Assembly: GCF_026672275.1 (NCBI RefSeq)
Contig: NZ_JANQCD010000006.1
Span: 102,115-166,114 of the forward strand
Reading direction: 5' to 3'
From: Marinifilum sp. D737
GTDB taxonomy: Bacteria; Bacteroidota; Bacteroidia; Bacteroidales; Marinifilaceae
DNA: 64,000 nucleotides
The position numbers were made by a program, and so were the translations under genes. Positions 45,329 through 54,135 of the stretch are shown in pieces (positions within the stretch are counted from its first letter, which is position 1; every line of letters begins with the position of its first letter). The notes beneath the pieces are model-generated. The model ran no database searches. It had not been told where the DNA came from and worked only from the letters and a program-made list of their open reading frames with translations.

Positions 45329-45991
45329 ATGGAAGTTCTCGAAACAGGTAAATATTATCACATCTATAATCGTGGAATTAATTCCTGTGATTTATTTATA
45401 GAGGAAGACAATTTCAGTCACTTTTTGAATTTGTATGAAAAATATATTCATCCTATAGCTGATACTTTTGCATGGGTGTTGATGCCTAACCATTTTCATT
45501 TCTTGGTAAGAATTAAGGACAATATATGTTATAAATATTCCAACGCTGACAGGTCTGATGACGCTGTCAGGTTTGATCAAATTAAATGGGAAACTAAAAA
45601 CCTGTCAGCATCCAAAGGATCTGACAGCGTTAAGATTCCAAAACCACATTTACACTTTTCACACCTATTTAATTCCTATACAAGATATATCAACAAACGA
45701 AACAAACGCCACGGCAGTCTATTCGAAAGGCCATTTAAACGCAAATTGATTGACAACGAAAAATATTTCCAACAATTGGTTTTGTATATCCATAATAATC
45801 CTATTCATCATGGATTTTGTGAACACCCCATTGAATACGGCTGGAGTTCTTACATAACCTGTATAAGTAATAAACTCACAAAATTAAAGCGAAACAGGAC
45901 CGTAGAATGGTTTGAGGATTTGGAGAACTTTAAGCAAATGCATAAAAAAGCTGTTGAGGTGATGCAAATAGAGGAATGGTTGGGCATTTGA
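45329..45991 (+). CDS. REP-associated tyrosine transposase (RAYT)
   Basis: 220 residues from the ATG at 45329; the longer frame from 45194 lacks homology in its first 45 residues. Y1 transposase: the HUH motif is LMPNHFHFLVRI, then YTRYINKRNKRHGSLFERPF and the nucleophile-region helix QQLVLYIHNNPIHHG. RAYTs move or maintain REP palindromes. Residues about 75-100 are an insert coded by four CTGWCAG-type repeat units (45544-45631), the same word as REP-like sequence just past the gene. Confidence 0.85.
   Translation: MEVLETGKYYHIYNRGINSCDLFIEEDNFSHFLNLYEKYIHPIADTFAWVLMPNHFHFLVRIKDNICYKYSNADRSDDAVRFDQIKWETKNLSASKGSDSVKIPKPHLHFSHLFNSYTRYINKRNKRHGSLFERPFKRKLIDNEKYFQQLVLYIHNNPIHHGFCEHPIEYGWSSYITCISNKLTKLKRNRTVEWFEDLENFKQMHKKAVEVMQIEEWLGI
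45544..45631 (+). repeat. REP-like repeats inside the RAYT gene
   Basis: CGCTGACAGGT, CGCTGTCAGGTTT, AACCTGTCAGC and CTGACAGCGTT form two inverted pairs. They keep the reading frame. A related pair lies at 46012-46040 after the gene. Confidence 0.6.
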
Positions 45992-46167
45992 TTTCAATAT
46001 AACTAAAAAGACCTGTCAGGTTTTACCTTTGACAGCATTGCTGCTATTACCCCACCCCTTTAATCGTTCGCTGGCTATGCGATATTTATTTTGGAATTTT
46101 TATATCATTGATAATTAATTTTCTTATTGTACAAAGGCAAGGGCATGCATCTATACCCTATATGACC

Positions 46168-46290
46168 TTACTCCTGCTCTTCTTTTGCCATTTTATAGAA
46201 TAAATAGAAGCAGTCGAACCAGTAGAAATTGACTTTACTATTAGCATTTGGATTCTTTGATCTAAATTAAATAGCCCCGTTAAGGTTCAT
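46168..46290 (-). pseudogene. Internally deleted copy of the 57303-57746 gene
   Basis: The minus strand starts MNLNG and soon hits a stop. It then resumes the C-terminal text (KVNFYWFDC, then KMAKEEQE) of the 57303 protein (KVNFFWFDR, KMAKEEEE). The middle, with both TM helices, is missing. Confidence 0.8.
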
Positions 46291-46473
46291 CTTTGATTTG
46301 GAGCTACTTGAGATTTTTTAGCCTTTTAGTATTGAAAACTGAATTTAATAGAGAGGAATAAATAAAGTATCTATATCAATAGATTCACCCCAAGTTAGGG
46401 TTAAAAGCAATTAATAAAACAGCTATTTAAGATTTAAGCACAAACAGTATTTTATCTTTCCATATCAAAAAGC
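46291..46473. other. Intergenic spacer, nothing recognised
   Basis: AT-rich, no ORF or repeat noticed between the pseudogene and the V-ATPase terminator. Confidence 0.5.
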
Positions 46474-46507
46474 AAAAGCAGTTCCCTATTGCTAAGAAAC
46501 TGCTTTT
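46474..46507 (-). terminator. V-ATPase operon terminator
   Basis: AAAAGCAGTT (46474-46483) pairs with AACTGCTTTT (46498-46507), with TTTTTG further along the minus strand; 37 bp after the K subunit stop. Confidence 0.8.
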
Positions 46508-46543
46508 CAGTCTAATTAAATATTTGAAAAATCGATACTCTTC

Positions 46544-47002
46544 CTAAGCTCCCGGAATTCCACCCATACCAAATACCATAGCAAGAAGGGCAACCGTTTC
46601 AATAATTCCCATGGCTGCGATGTACATCCCTGATCCCTGTTTGGCATCTACAGCCAGGTTGGCACAGGCAGCAGCACCTACTTTACCCTGCATAATTGCT
46701 GAAGCAGCAATGGCAATACCAATAAAAAATGCCCAAATCATCTGATTCGTATAACTGTCGGGACTCAAACTTGCTCCAATCATGGAATTCATAAAAATCA
46801 TACCATAAATTACCTGACTTAGTGGCATTCCTACCATAGCCAATGCCAGCGAGGGTAATTTTTTCTTCTCTTTAATGGCCTGTTTCCACAATCCCAATGC
46901 ACCCATTGCGGCAATTCCTGTTCCAATAGCAGAACCTACTCCTGCTATACCTAAAGCAATGGCATGTCCTCCAAAGCCTGTTACTACTGTTGCTAACATC
47001 AT
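46544..47002 (-). CDS. ntpK: V-type ATPase subunit K (membrane rotor ring)
   Basis: 152 residues, four TM helices in two hairpins. Ion-site residues line up with the Na+-binding NtpK of Enterococcus hirae: Ser62-Gln63 in MPLSQVIYG (Thr64-Gln65 there), Gln105 in MQGKV (Gln110) and Glu135 in IIETVA (Glu139). That pattern predicts Na+ rather than H+ transport; inference by hand alignment. The start overlaps the subunit I stop (TAATG). Confidence 0.92.
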   Translation of the reverse strand: MMLATVVTGFGGHAIALGIAGVGSAIGTGIAAMGALGLWKQAIKEKKKLPSLALAMVGMPLSQVIYGMIFMNSMIGASLSPDSYTNQMIWAFFIGIAIAASAIMQGKVGAAACANLAVDAKQGSGMYIAAMGIIETVALLAMVFGMGGIPGA

Positions 47003-48846
47003 TATTTACTTTTTAACGTTTGATTATTTTTTAATTTAAAAGGGGCATACTCGCTACCCGAAAACTCTACAGATGCATGACCTGCATATTCGAGCATATT
47101 CAGACGAACTCCATGCACCAACACCGCCATAGCAGCAAGTATCATATTTAAACCATGTCCAAGAATTAGGACCAAAGCTGCACCAATTCCTGATGCAAGT
47201 GTTGAAACACCGTCTCCCAGTGCCATTTGGTTAAAGCTGGTTGCCATTAATACAGTAGACAAGCCAACTGCATACAACCTGATGTATGAAATGATATCGG
47301 AAAATCCGTTGATAATGCTTAAAGGCAAACCTGCCAGTGAGGAAAGCATTCCTTTCAGAATATTTTTTCCTGGTTTGGAGAACAATGCAATCAGTAAAGC
47401 ACCACCAATAAAAAGCCAAATCATAAATTCAGGAGCAGCAACTCCCAGCACCATTTGATTTACGATTAGGTATAGTCCCCAGATTATTGACACCCACCCC
47501 AACTGGGCAATTGCTTTTACGCTGTTTATATATTTCCAGGCAATTTGTAAATGACCCATTGTGAGATGCACCGCTCCAATTAGAAACATTAGTTTCTGGA
47601 TAAATAGGCTGTCGCCACCAAAACTTGCCAGTTGATCTACTCTTAACAGTTTTAAGAATGACAATTCAGCAATCATTTCTGATCCGAAATAAGTACCTGT
47701 AAGCACTCCCCAAAACAGGATGGCTACAGATAGCGTATAGATTAAACTAAACTCTATTTTCTTAACGAATTTCTGTTTGCGATGAACCAGGAAAGTAATC
47801 AGTAAAAATACTAGACCATAGCCTGCATCACCTACCAGAATTCCGGTAAAAAATGTAAAGAATATCATGAATACCCTGGAAACGTCCAGCTCTTTGTATC
47901 CGGGAACCAGTCCCATAAAATCCATTACCGGTTGAATGCGCTTTGCCCATTTCGATGTACGTACCAGGGTAGGCACTTCGTCCATTTCTTCCTCGCTTGG
48001 ATCTTCAGTCACATATCCCCAATTGTATTGGTCAGCCAACTGAACAAATTCATCAATCTTATCTTCAGGAATAAAACCTTTCCAGCATCTTACCTGATTG
48101 TCAATGGCAATTCCTCCATACTGAATATTGCGCACATCAAATCGCCTGTTTCTTTCATCTAGGGCATCCTGAAGTACACTTTTTTGTGCATAAAGCTGAT
48201 GCAGAAGTATTTCCAACTCATCCAATTGGGCATTGGTAGAGCTCAATAAGGATTTGGCATGCTCACACTCTAATTTCGGCATTAAAACCTCATTAAAATC
48301 AAGACTTTCACTGGCATTTTCCGAAATCAATGCCAATTGGTTCATATGTTTGCTTTTGCCAATTACATGTACATCCTCACGCTTTGCGATTTGCTTCAAC
48401 TCCTTGTCATTAAGCTGGTATAATTTTATCCAAATCCCTTTTCGATTCAGCTTTTCGATATCATCAATGAAAATATTTCCCCACTCCTTATACCATTCCA
48501 GATCATGCTTTATACTGAGCTTTGTATCCTTCAGTTGAGTTCTTTTTTCTTCGGTTTTCAGGACTTTCTCCATCAAACGGATTTCACCTCTTTCCAAATT
48601 GGAATAATCACTGATGTCGGCAGCATTAGACTTTGCATACGGCTCATCATCATACCTGTCCAGAATAGAAATGGCCTTTTCCAATTGCTTGATCCTTGCA
48701 TCCACCCGGTTGATTGATTCATCTTTAGCCATCTGGAAAGGAGAAACATGCATTACTCCAAGTTTCCCAAGAACTGTTAGATCCTTATCGACATCTACTG
48801 AAGATTCCGGCATCAGTAGTATCAGTTTTTTCATTTTAGTAATCAT
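47002..48846 (-). CDS. ntpI: V-type ATPase subunit I (a-subunit, stator channel)
   Basis: 614 residues. Cytoplasmic N-terminal half with coiled coils (KKLILLMPESSVDVDKDL start), then about seven or eight TM helices (FFTFFTGILVGDAGYGLVFL, split as FFTFFTGILV and GDAGYGLVFL; IIWGLYLIVNQM) and a C-terminal conserved Arg region SYIRLYAVGLSTV whose Arg faces the rotor Glu. Overlaps subunit D by ATGA and K by TAATG, so translationally coupled. Met5 is an alternative start. Confidence 0.93.
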   Translation of the reverse strand: MITKMKKLILLMPESSVDVDKDLTVLGKLGVMHVSPFQMAKDESINRVDARIKQLEKAISILDRYDDEPYAKSNAADISDYSNLERGEIRLMEKVLKTEEKRTQLKDTKLSIKHDLEWYKEWGNIFIDDIEKLNRKGIWIKLYQLNDKELKQIAKREDVHVIGKSKHMNQLALISENASESLDFNEVLMPKLECEHAKSLLSSTNAQLDELEILLHQLYAQKSVLQDALDERNRRFDVRNIQYGGIAIDNQVRCWKGFIPEDKIDEFVQLADQYNWGYVTEDPSEEEMDEVPTLVRTSKWAKRIQPVMDFMGLVPGYKELDVSRVFMIFFTFFTGILVGDAGYGLVFLLITFLVHRKQKFVKKIEFSLIYTLSVAILFWGVLTGTYFGSEMIAELSFLKLLRVDQLASFGGDSLFIQKLMFLIGAVHLTMGHLQIAWKYINSVKAIAQLGWVSIIWGLYLIVNQMVLGVAAPEFMIWLFIGGALLIALFSKPGKNILKGMLSSLAGLPLSIINGFSDIISYIRLYAVGLSTVLMATSFNQMALGDGVSTLASGIGAALVLILGHGLNMILAAMAVLVHGVRLNMLEYAGHASVEFSGSEYAPFKLKNNQTLKSK

Positions 48847-49451
48847 GGGCTTAGCTCTTTTTGTTTGCTTGTTTTCACCACTTTTGCGGTAGCAATGGTC
48901 AATCGTTCATCATCCTGAAGTTTTTGTCCAATTTTTCGAATGGCTATTTTGGCATTAGGTATCCTACGATTCTCGAATAACTTTACCCTTGCACGCACAT
49001 CCAGTAGTTCCTCCTCCAGTAAGACAATTTGCTCCTGTAAACATTTGATTTCTGCCATTAATTGCAATTGGTTCTGCATTAAAATGATGGCATCGTCTAC
49101 CCACAGTGGAGTTTCCTCGCCAATTGGCATAAGTTCAAAATCAACAGATTCGAATTGCTGCACACGCACACCGGCCACATCAACCGGTTTGCTTATGATC
49201 TTATTTATGGAAATGAAATTGCTGATATCAACCCAGGAATCACTCATTACGGCTACCCAATCGCGGGCAGCCAATCGATTCTGCTCGATTTGCTCACGAA
49301 TTTGCTCAATTCGCTCAGAAATGCTGTTAACACTCGCCATTAAGGATTTCTCCATGGCTTCGAACAAAGGCAACATTCTTTCCGAAACCTTTAGGATTTT
49401 CTTCTGACGAGCCCTTTCGGTTTTTGTATATTTAATTTTTAAGCCTGCCAT
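48843..49451 (-). CDS. ntpD: V-type ATPase subunit D (central stalk)
   Basis: 202 residues, two long helices forming the rotating shaft: N-terminal KIKYTKTERARQKKILKVSERML and C-terminal RARVKLFENRRIPNAKIAIRK (each family hallmarks, shown here as KYTKTERARQKKILK and ENRRIPNAKIAIRK). The ATG overlaps the DUF2764 stop (TAATG). Confidence 0.93.
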   Translation of the reverse strand: MAGLKIKYTKTERARQKKILKVSERMLPLFEAMEKSLMASVNSISERIEQIREQIEQNRLAARDWVAVMSDSWVDISNFISINKIISKPVDVAGVRVQQFESVDFELMPIGEETPLWVDDAIILMQNQLQLMAEIKCLQEQIVLLEEELLDVRARVKLFENRRIPNAKIAIRKIGQKLQDDERLTIATAKVVKTSKQKELSP

Positions 49452-49957
49452 TATTGCACCTCTTCCTTTTTTGATGGATTTACAACTGAATCAAGTACTG
49501 CAGCACCCGCATCGGTATTAAATGAACTCAAGCGCCATAAAATCTGCAATTTCAGTTTATAAACCATTAGCTCTGTCATGCTAAATCTCTTTCCCGATTC
49601 AATGGAGTCCAGTTCGTCCCACAGGTAGTGCATGATTTGTTTTTCACGCATCAATGGATTCCCATTGGTAACAGGTATGGGTAAACGTTCCAGTTTCGCT
49701 TGTCGGTTATGCCGTTTGGCCTTTCGCAATTCAGAAATATCCTGATATACTTCATTTAACAGGATATTTACAGCCCCGGAGCCTGACTTCGTCGCATTAC
49801 TGATATCCATTTGAATATCTGCAGATTCCAGAATCTGAAAATGCTTGCCAGACAACTGATTTTTTGCATCCTGATTAAATTCACTCAACGAAATGGGTGG
49901 TATCTCCTCAAAGCTAAGGGACGGCAAACTACTCATAAGATATACCAGGTTTGACAT
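49451..49957 (-). CDS. DUF2764 protein, V-ATPase subunit C-like
   Basis: 168 residues, helical, starting NLVYLMSSLPSLSFEEIPP, the family signature. DUF2764 replaces or represents part of the C-subunit stalk in Bacteroidota and spirochaete operons. Located between E and D with a 2-bp gap to the former and TAATG with the latter. No enzymatic motif. Confidence 0.85.
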   Translation of the reverse strand: MSNLVYLMSSLPSLSFEEIPPISLSEFNQDAKNQLSGKHFQILESADIQMDISNATKSGSGAVNILLNEVYQDISELRKAKRHNRQAKLERLPIPVTNGNPLMREKQIMHYLWDELDSIESGKRFSMTELMVYKLKLQILWRLSSFNTDAGAAVLDSVVNPSKKEEVQ

Positions 49958-49959
49958 CG

Positions 49960-50562
49960 CTAGACCTCCTGATTTTTAGTAATTCGTTCCACCAGATCCT
50001 TGTTCAAAAGTGAAAACAATCCATCTTCCACATCCTGCGAACTCAAGACAAAGTGCATTCCTTTACTCTCTGAAGAATTCACTACAAGTTTGGCTTCATT
50101 CCCTTTAAATGGCTTGATCTCCACCTGCTCTCCAAATCCTTCTTTCAGTAAAAAGGATTCCATGGCACTGGCTGTATCAGAAGGAAGTTCGATGCTCTTC
50201 TTTCCCGATATTGAGTCCACCACAACTTTTAATAATTCCTCCAGGTATTGATCCTGTGTAAACAATTTATCTGATTGCTTTTTAAAGGCAATTTTAAGAT
50301 TTTGGAGTATTGCAATTTTTGTAGCTTCTACCATATCGCGTGAAGCTTGTGCAATCGCAACTTCGGCATTTTTCTCTGTTTGAGAAGCTTTTAACTGTGC
50401 CTCCTCAATTATTTTCTTTCTCTCTGTTTCAGCTTCTTCAATTAAAGATTCGGCCTGCTTTTTTGCATTCTCAATAATGCGTTGTTTTTCCTCTTCCCCG
50501 GCATTTATGCCTTTCTCTTTTAGCCTGGAAACAATGCCTTCCAAATTTTCTTTATTATCCAT
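49960..50562 (-). CDS. ntpE: V-type ATPase subunit E (peripheral stalk)
   Basis: 200 residues: a long charged helix (RIIENAKKQAESLIEEAETE) followed by a globular C-terminus. Start is Met at 50562 with a strong ribosome-binding site (AAAGGAGG 8 bp upstream); the frame open from 50607 overlaps subunit B. The only clear Shine-Dalgarno in this operon. Confidence 0.9.
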   Translation of the reverse strand: MDNKENLEGIVSRLKEKGINAGEEEKQRIIENAKKQAESLIEEAETERKKIIEEAQLKASQTEKNAEVAIAQASRDMVEATKIAILQNLKIAFKKQSDKLFTQDQYLEELLKVVVDSISGKKSIELPSDTASAMESFLLKEGFGEQVEIKPFKGNEAKLVVNSSESKGMHFVLSSQDVEDGLFSLLNKDLVERITKNQEV

Positions 50563-50581
50563 TATAATGCCTCCTTTTTGT

Positions 50582-51892
50582 TTATTTTTTATTCCAGTAA
50601 TCCTCAATTAACTTCTTACTCAAACCTGTTTCGGTTGGCTCAAAGTGTTTTTTTAGAATGTTCCAGCATTTGTCCAATGCATCTTCCAATTCTATTGAGT
50701 CGCCAAAAGGTTCTTCCATATTGCTAATAAAATCCTCACGATAACGAAGTAACTTTTGAGAAAATGCATCATTGGCCGCTCCTACTTCTGCTGCCTCATA
50801 GGCTTTTTCGGCATCTGCAAGCAAGGAAGCCATTGCCGTCATTATTGGTCGGTGATCTTCTCTTGTTTTACCGTTTACCTGTTGCTTTAGGCGCGATAGC
50901 GAACGTGCCAGTTTCAGCTTTCCACCTTCCAGGAAAAACTGTCCTTCGGTGATGTAACCTGTATTGTCGGGTACAGGATCTTCCAGCGACTCCAGGGTTG
51001 TTGCTCCAATAATGGTAATCGACCCGGCCCCTTCGATATCGGCAGCCACCTCGTAACGCTTCGCCAATTCGGAATATAATGAGCCCGGATATCCTTGCAG
51101 CGAAGGAATTTGATCCTGGTAATTGGCTACATTTCGCAGAATGTTCGACCAGTTGGTCATATCGGTAAGCAGTACAAGTACGTCTTTCCCCTGGTCGGCG
51201 AATTCGCGTGCCACCCCAAGTGCCACATCCGGTAACATCAAACCTTTAATCTGGGAATCGCCTGCCAGATGGGTAAACATGATGGTTTTATCTATATTTC
51301 CTGAATTTGCAAGTTGTTCCTTGAAGTATTGGTATTCATCGAATTTTAGACCAATTCCTGCAAATATGATTACATCTGCCTGTGCTCCCTGTGCAATCTG
51401 CGACAGCAAGCGATTATAAGGCTCGGTAGGGCTGGCAAAAATTGGTATTTTCTGCGATTTCACCAGTGTATTAAATACATCAATCATAGGAATACCAGTC
51501 CACAATGGCTGTTTTGGCACCAGGCGAACAGTTGGATTCAAGGTATCCAGACGGGTAGAAACCTCTTTCTCAAAAATAATTTCAGGACCATTATCGGCTA
51601 CATTTCCCACTCCATCGAAGCTTCGTCCCAGCATATTGTATGAAAATCCTGCACTTAAAGGAAGTTCATGCATGCGTATTTTGGTTTGGGTACTCAGTCC
51701 CTGGGTTCCGTTAAACACCTGGAAACGTGTTGAATCTTCGGTAATATTTATGGCCTTTGCAAAGGAAAGGCTTTGGTTGGTATTTGCCTCGAGAAGCTCC
51801 ACCACGTGATTTAGTGCTACACCTGGATTTCCTTCTACAGATATTAAAGCTTTTCCTACTTCGCTTATCTTGTTTATCTCTTTTCGAATCAT
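50582..51892 (-). CDS. ntpB: V-type ATPase subunit B (regulatory nucleotide-binding)
   Basis: 436 residues. Recognisable by the LGRSFDGVGNVADNGPEI segment, SQKIPIFASPTEPYNRLLSQI, a non-catalytic P-loop-like region lacking the full GKT, and LVLLTDMTNWSNILR. Forms the A3B3 head with subunit A, whose gene ends 2 bp upstream. Confidence 0.95.
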   Translation of the reverse strand: MIRKEINKISEVGKALISVEGNPGVALNHVVELLEANTNQSLSFAKAINITEDSTRFQVFNGTQGLSTQTKIRMHELPLSAGFSYNMLGRSFDGVGNVADNGPEIIFEKEVSTRLDTLNPTVRLVPKQPLWTGIPMIDVFNTLVKSQKIPIFASPTEPYNRLLSQIAQGAQADVIIFAGIGLKFDEYQYFKEQLANSGNIDKTIMFTHLAGDSQIKGLMLPDVALGVAREFADQGKDVLVLLTDMTNWSNILRNVANYQDQIPSLQGYPGSLYSELAKRYEVAADIEGAGSITIIGATTLESLEDPVPDNTGYITEGQFFLEGGKLKLARSLSRLKQQVNGKTREDHRPIMTAMASLLADAEKAYEAAEVGAANDAFSQKLLRYREDFISNMEEPFGDSIELEDALDKCWNILKKHFEPTETGLSKKLIEDYWNKK

Positions 51893-51893
51893 T

Positions 51894-53660
51894 TTAGGCT
51901 TCCTCCTGTTTAATAAATTGTTCTACTTTCGCTGGAAGTTCATTGATCAGCTCACCTCCCTGAGCAGTACTGTTCCAATCTCTCCACCACTGACGCAATT
52001 CGTCAAATTTGGTTTTAATCAATTCCTTTAGCTCATCATCTTCCATTCCCTCTTGTGAAAATTCAATCGGACTGCTAATGAGTTGCTGTACTGCATCATT
52101 TATCACTTTCAATCTTTCCGGTCGTGTACAGGCATCCATCTCATGAAATGCATCTTGTTGCATCACACAAAAATCAATGGTTTGTCCTTTTTGATAGCTT
52201 ACATATTTTTCAACAGGAACCTTCTTTAAGCCGATAGTACTAATGGTTTGATCGATATCATTTGCTTCGAGAAGCGAGTGTAGCATTTTGTTTCTATCCT
52301 TCCAGGAAATAAAACTGTCGTAAACCGAGTTGGTATACACCAAAGGATCAATTGCAGGGTACTTCTTTGCATCGGCACGATCTTGCGACAAGCCCCAGAA
52401 TCCACCTGTTGCATCCATAGTAGCCTGTGTAACCGGCTCCTGGAAATTACCTCCTGCAGGCGATACGGTTCCAATAAAGGTAAGGGACCCTCCTGTTGCA
52501 TGATCAGCTCCAGCTCTTTGATACATTCCCTTGATCTGATCGGGAATGTCCATTGGAAAGGCTTCCGGTCCCGGAATATCTCCCTGGCGTCCGCTTCTTT
52601 CGCGCAAGGCTTGAGCCCAGCGGGAAGTGGAATCGGCCAAAAGAATAACATTGTATCCCTGGTATCGATAATATTCCCCTACGGTTAAGGCAATAAATAC
52701 ACTGGCTTCACGTGCAGCAACCGGCATAGAACTTGTATTTCCAAAAATACACATGCGGTTCATAAGCGATTCTCCTGTTGCAGGATCTTCCAGTTCTGCA
52801 AAATCTTTAAATACCTCAACGGCTTCACCTGCTCTTTCGCCACAGGCTGCCATGATAATGATATCTGCCAGTGCGTATTTACAAAGGGAATGCTGCAGTA
52901 CGGTTTTTCCAGCTCCAAATGGTCCGGGATTTCCTACTGTTCCTCCGTATCCTACTGGTGCCAGCAAATCGATAACGCGAACACCTGTTGAAATTGGCTG
53001 ACTTGGAATGGCTCTCTCTTTAAACGGAATTGGTGACTTTACGGCATGACGAAAGGCCAGTTTTAAAGTATGACGATTATTATGAGCATCCAGAACTACT
53101 GCAACTTCCTGGGTAATATTTAATTCTTTTTTATCAACAATGCTTTCTACTCTACACTTGCCAAGGCTAAAAGGCACCAGGATTTTATGCTCCATCCTGC
53201 CTTCGGGCACCACTCCTATGGCATCTCCTCCACTTACTTCATCGCCTTCCTTTGCCAGGGGAGTAAATTCCCATAATTGCTCTTCATCAAGCGCAGGAGC
53301 TTTCATTCCCGGAGCAAGATAGGCTCCCTGTTCACTAAGTTTGTACAATGGGTTTTGAAGTCCATCCCAAATGCTGGTCAACAATCCCGGACCCAAAAGC
53401 ACTGACAATGGTTGTCCTTTAAATTCAACAGAATCTCCAATTTGTGCTCCTGTTAAATCTTCAAAAACCTGCATCTCCACTATTCCTGCCTCCTTGTTTT
53501 TGGGATCGGTATCAATTTGAAGTACTTCTGCCTGAAGTATTTTACCATCAACAGAAACTTCGGCAGTTTCTCCCATGATTACTTCTCCAAAAAATCTAGC
53601 TTTAACCAATGAATCCTGAATTGAAATAAGGTTTCCTGTTCTTTTACTATTATCGTTCAT
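51894..53660 (-). CDS. ntpA: V-type ATPase catalytic subunit A
   Basis: 588 residues from Met at 53660 (a frame start 10 codons earlier is less likely). P-loop GPFGAGKTVL near residue 230, AACGERAGE with the catalytic Glu, and the bulge domain present. First gene of the seven-gene operon A-B-E-DUF2764-D-I-K. Its promoter should lie in 53661-53980; no box is certain. Confidence 0.96.
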   Translation of the reverse strand: MNDNSKRTGNLISIQDSLVKARFFGEVIMGETAEVSVDGKILQAEVLQIDTDPKNKEAGIVEMQVFEDLTGAQIGDSVEFKGQPLSVLLGPGLLTSIWDGLQNPLYKLSEQGAYLAPGMKAPALDEEQLWEFTPLAKEGDEVSGGDAIGVVPEGRMEHKILVPFSLGKCRVESIVDKKELNITQEVAVVLDAHNNRHTLKLAFRHAVKSPIPFKERAIPSQPISTGVRVIDLLAPVGYGGTVGNPGPFGAGKTVLQHSLCKYALADIIIMAACGERAGEAVEVFKDFAELEDPATGESLMNRMCIFGNTSSMPVAAREASVFIALTVGEYYRYQGYNVILLADSTSRWAQALRERSGRQGDIPGPEAFPMDIPDQIKGMYQRAGADHATGGSLTFIGTVSPAGGNFQEPVTQATMDATGGFWGLSQDRADAKKYPAIDPLVYTNSVYDSFISWKDRNKMLHSLLEANDIDQTISTIGLKKVPVEKYVSYQKGQTIDFCVMQQDAFHEMDACTRPERLKVINDAVQQLISSPIEFSQEGMEDDELKELIKTKFDELRQWWRDWNSTAQGGELINELPAKVEQFIKQEEA

Positions 53661-53982
53661 AATTAAGATATTCTTATATCCAACAAGCAATTACATCTAT
53701 TTTATTATCATCATTTGCCCTTTTAGAGATTTCCGGCCAAGCCATTGCTTCAAATCATTCGTCCTCTTGCTTTTACTTCCAATGGGACATTGAGGCAACA
53801 CTTCATCATCGTGCCAGGGGCAATTGTATATCTCGTATATTTTGTATTCAATCAGACCAGAAGTTTAGCTTCTGCTGATGTTAAGGCATACTTTCGTTAG
53901 ATTAGCCTATTGAGTTCTTAAACAGCTCTGTTGACAAAGCAATTTACAGGAAGGAATAAAGGAGGGAATATTCGATCAGATC
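53661..53982. other. Gap upstream of the V-ATPase operon
   Basis: No gene seen. It should contain the operon promoter and the end of the Usp operon 2 transcript; I could not pick a -7 box with confidence. Confidence 0.5.
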
Positions 53983-54041
53983 GGAAAACTTCCATGACTT
54001 AATTATATCTTCAGCATATCAATAATTAAAGGAAGCTTTCC
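53983..54041 (-). ncRNA. Conserved 3'-UTR hairpin downstream of Usp operon 2
   Basis: GGAAAACTTCC (53983-53993) and GGAAGCTTTCC (54031-54041), 37-nt loop, 94 bp after the usp stop. Against copy 1 one base differs: read from the minus strand it gives a G-U pair, from the plus strand an A-C mismatch. The stem therefore holds only in the usp transcript. Confidence 0.5.
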
Positions 54042-54135
54042 AAAGAAAATCAATCTCATGTACCTAAAATAATCAAATTAATTCCATGATTTTCTTTCTG
54101 ATCATCACCACTTGTTTATACTTATAGCGATCGGC

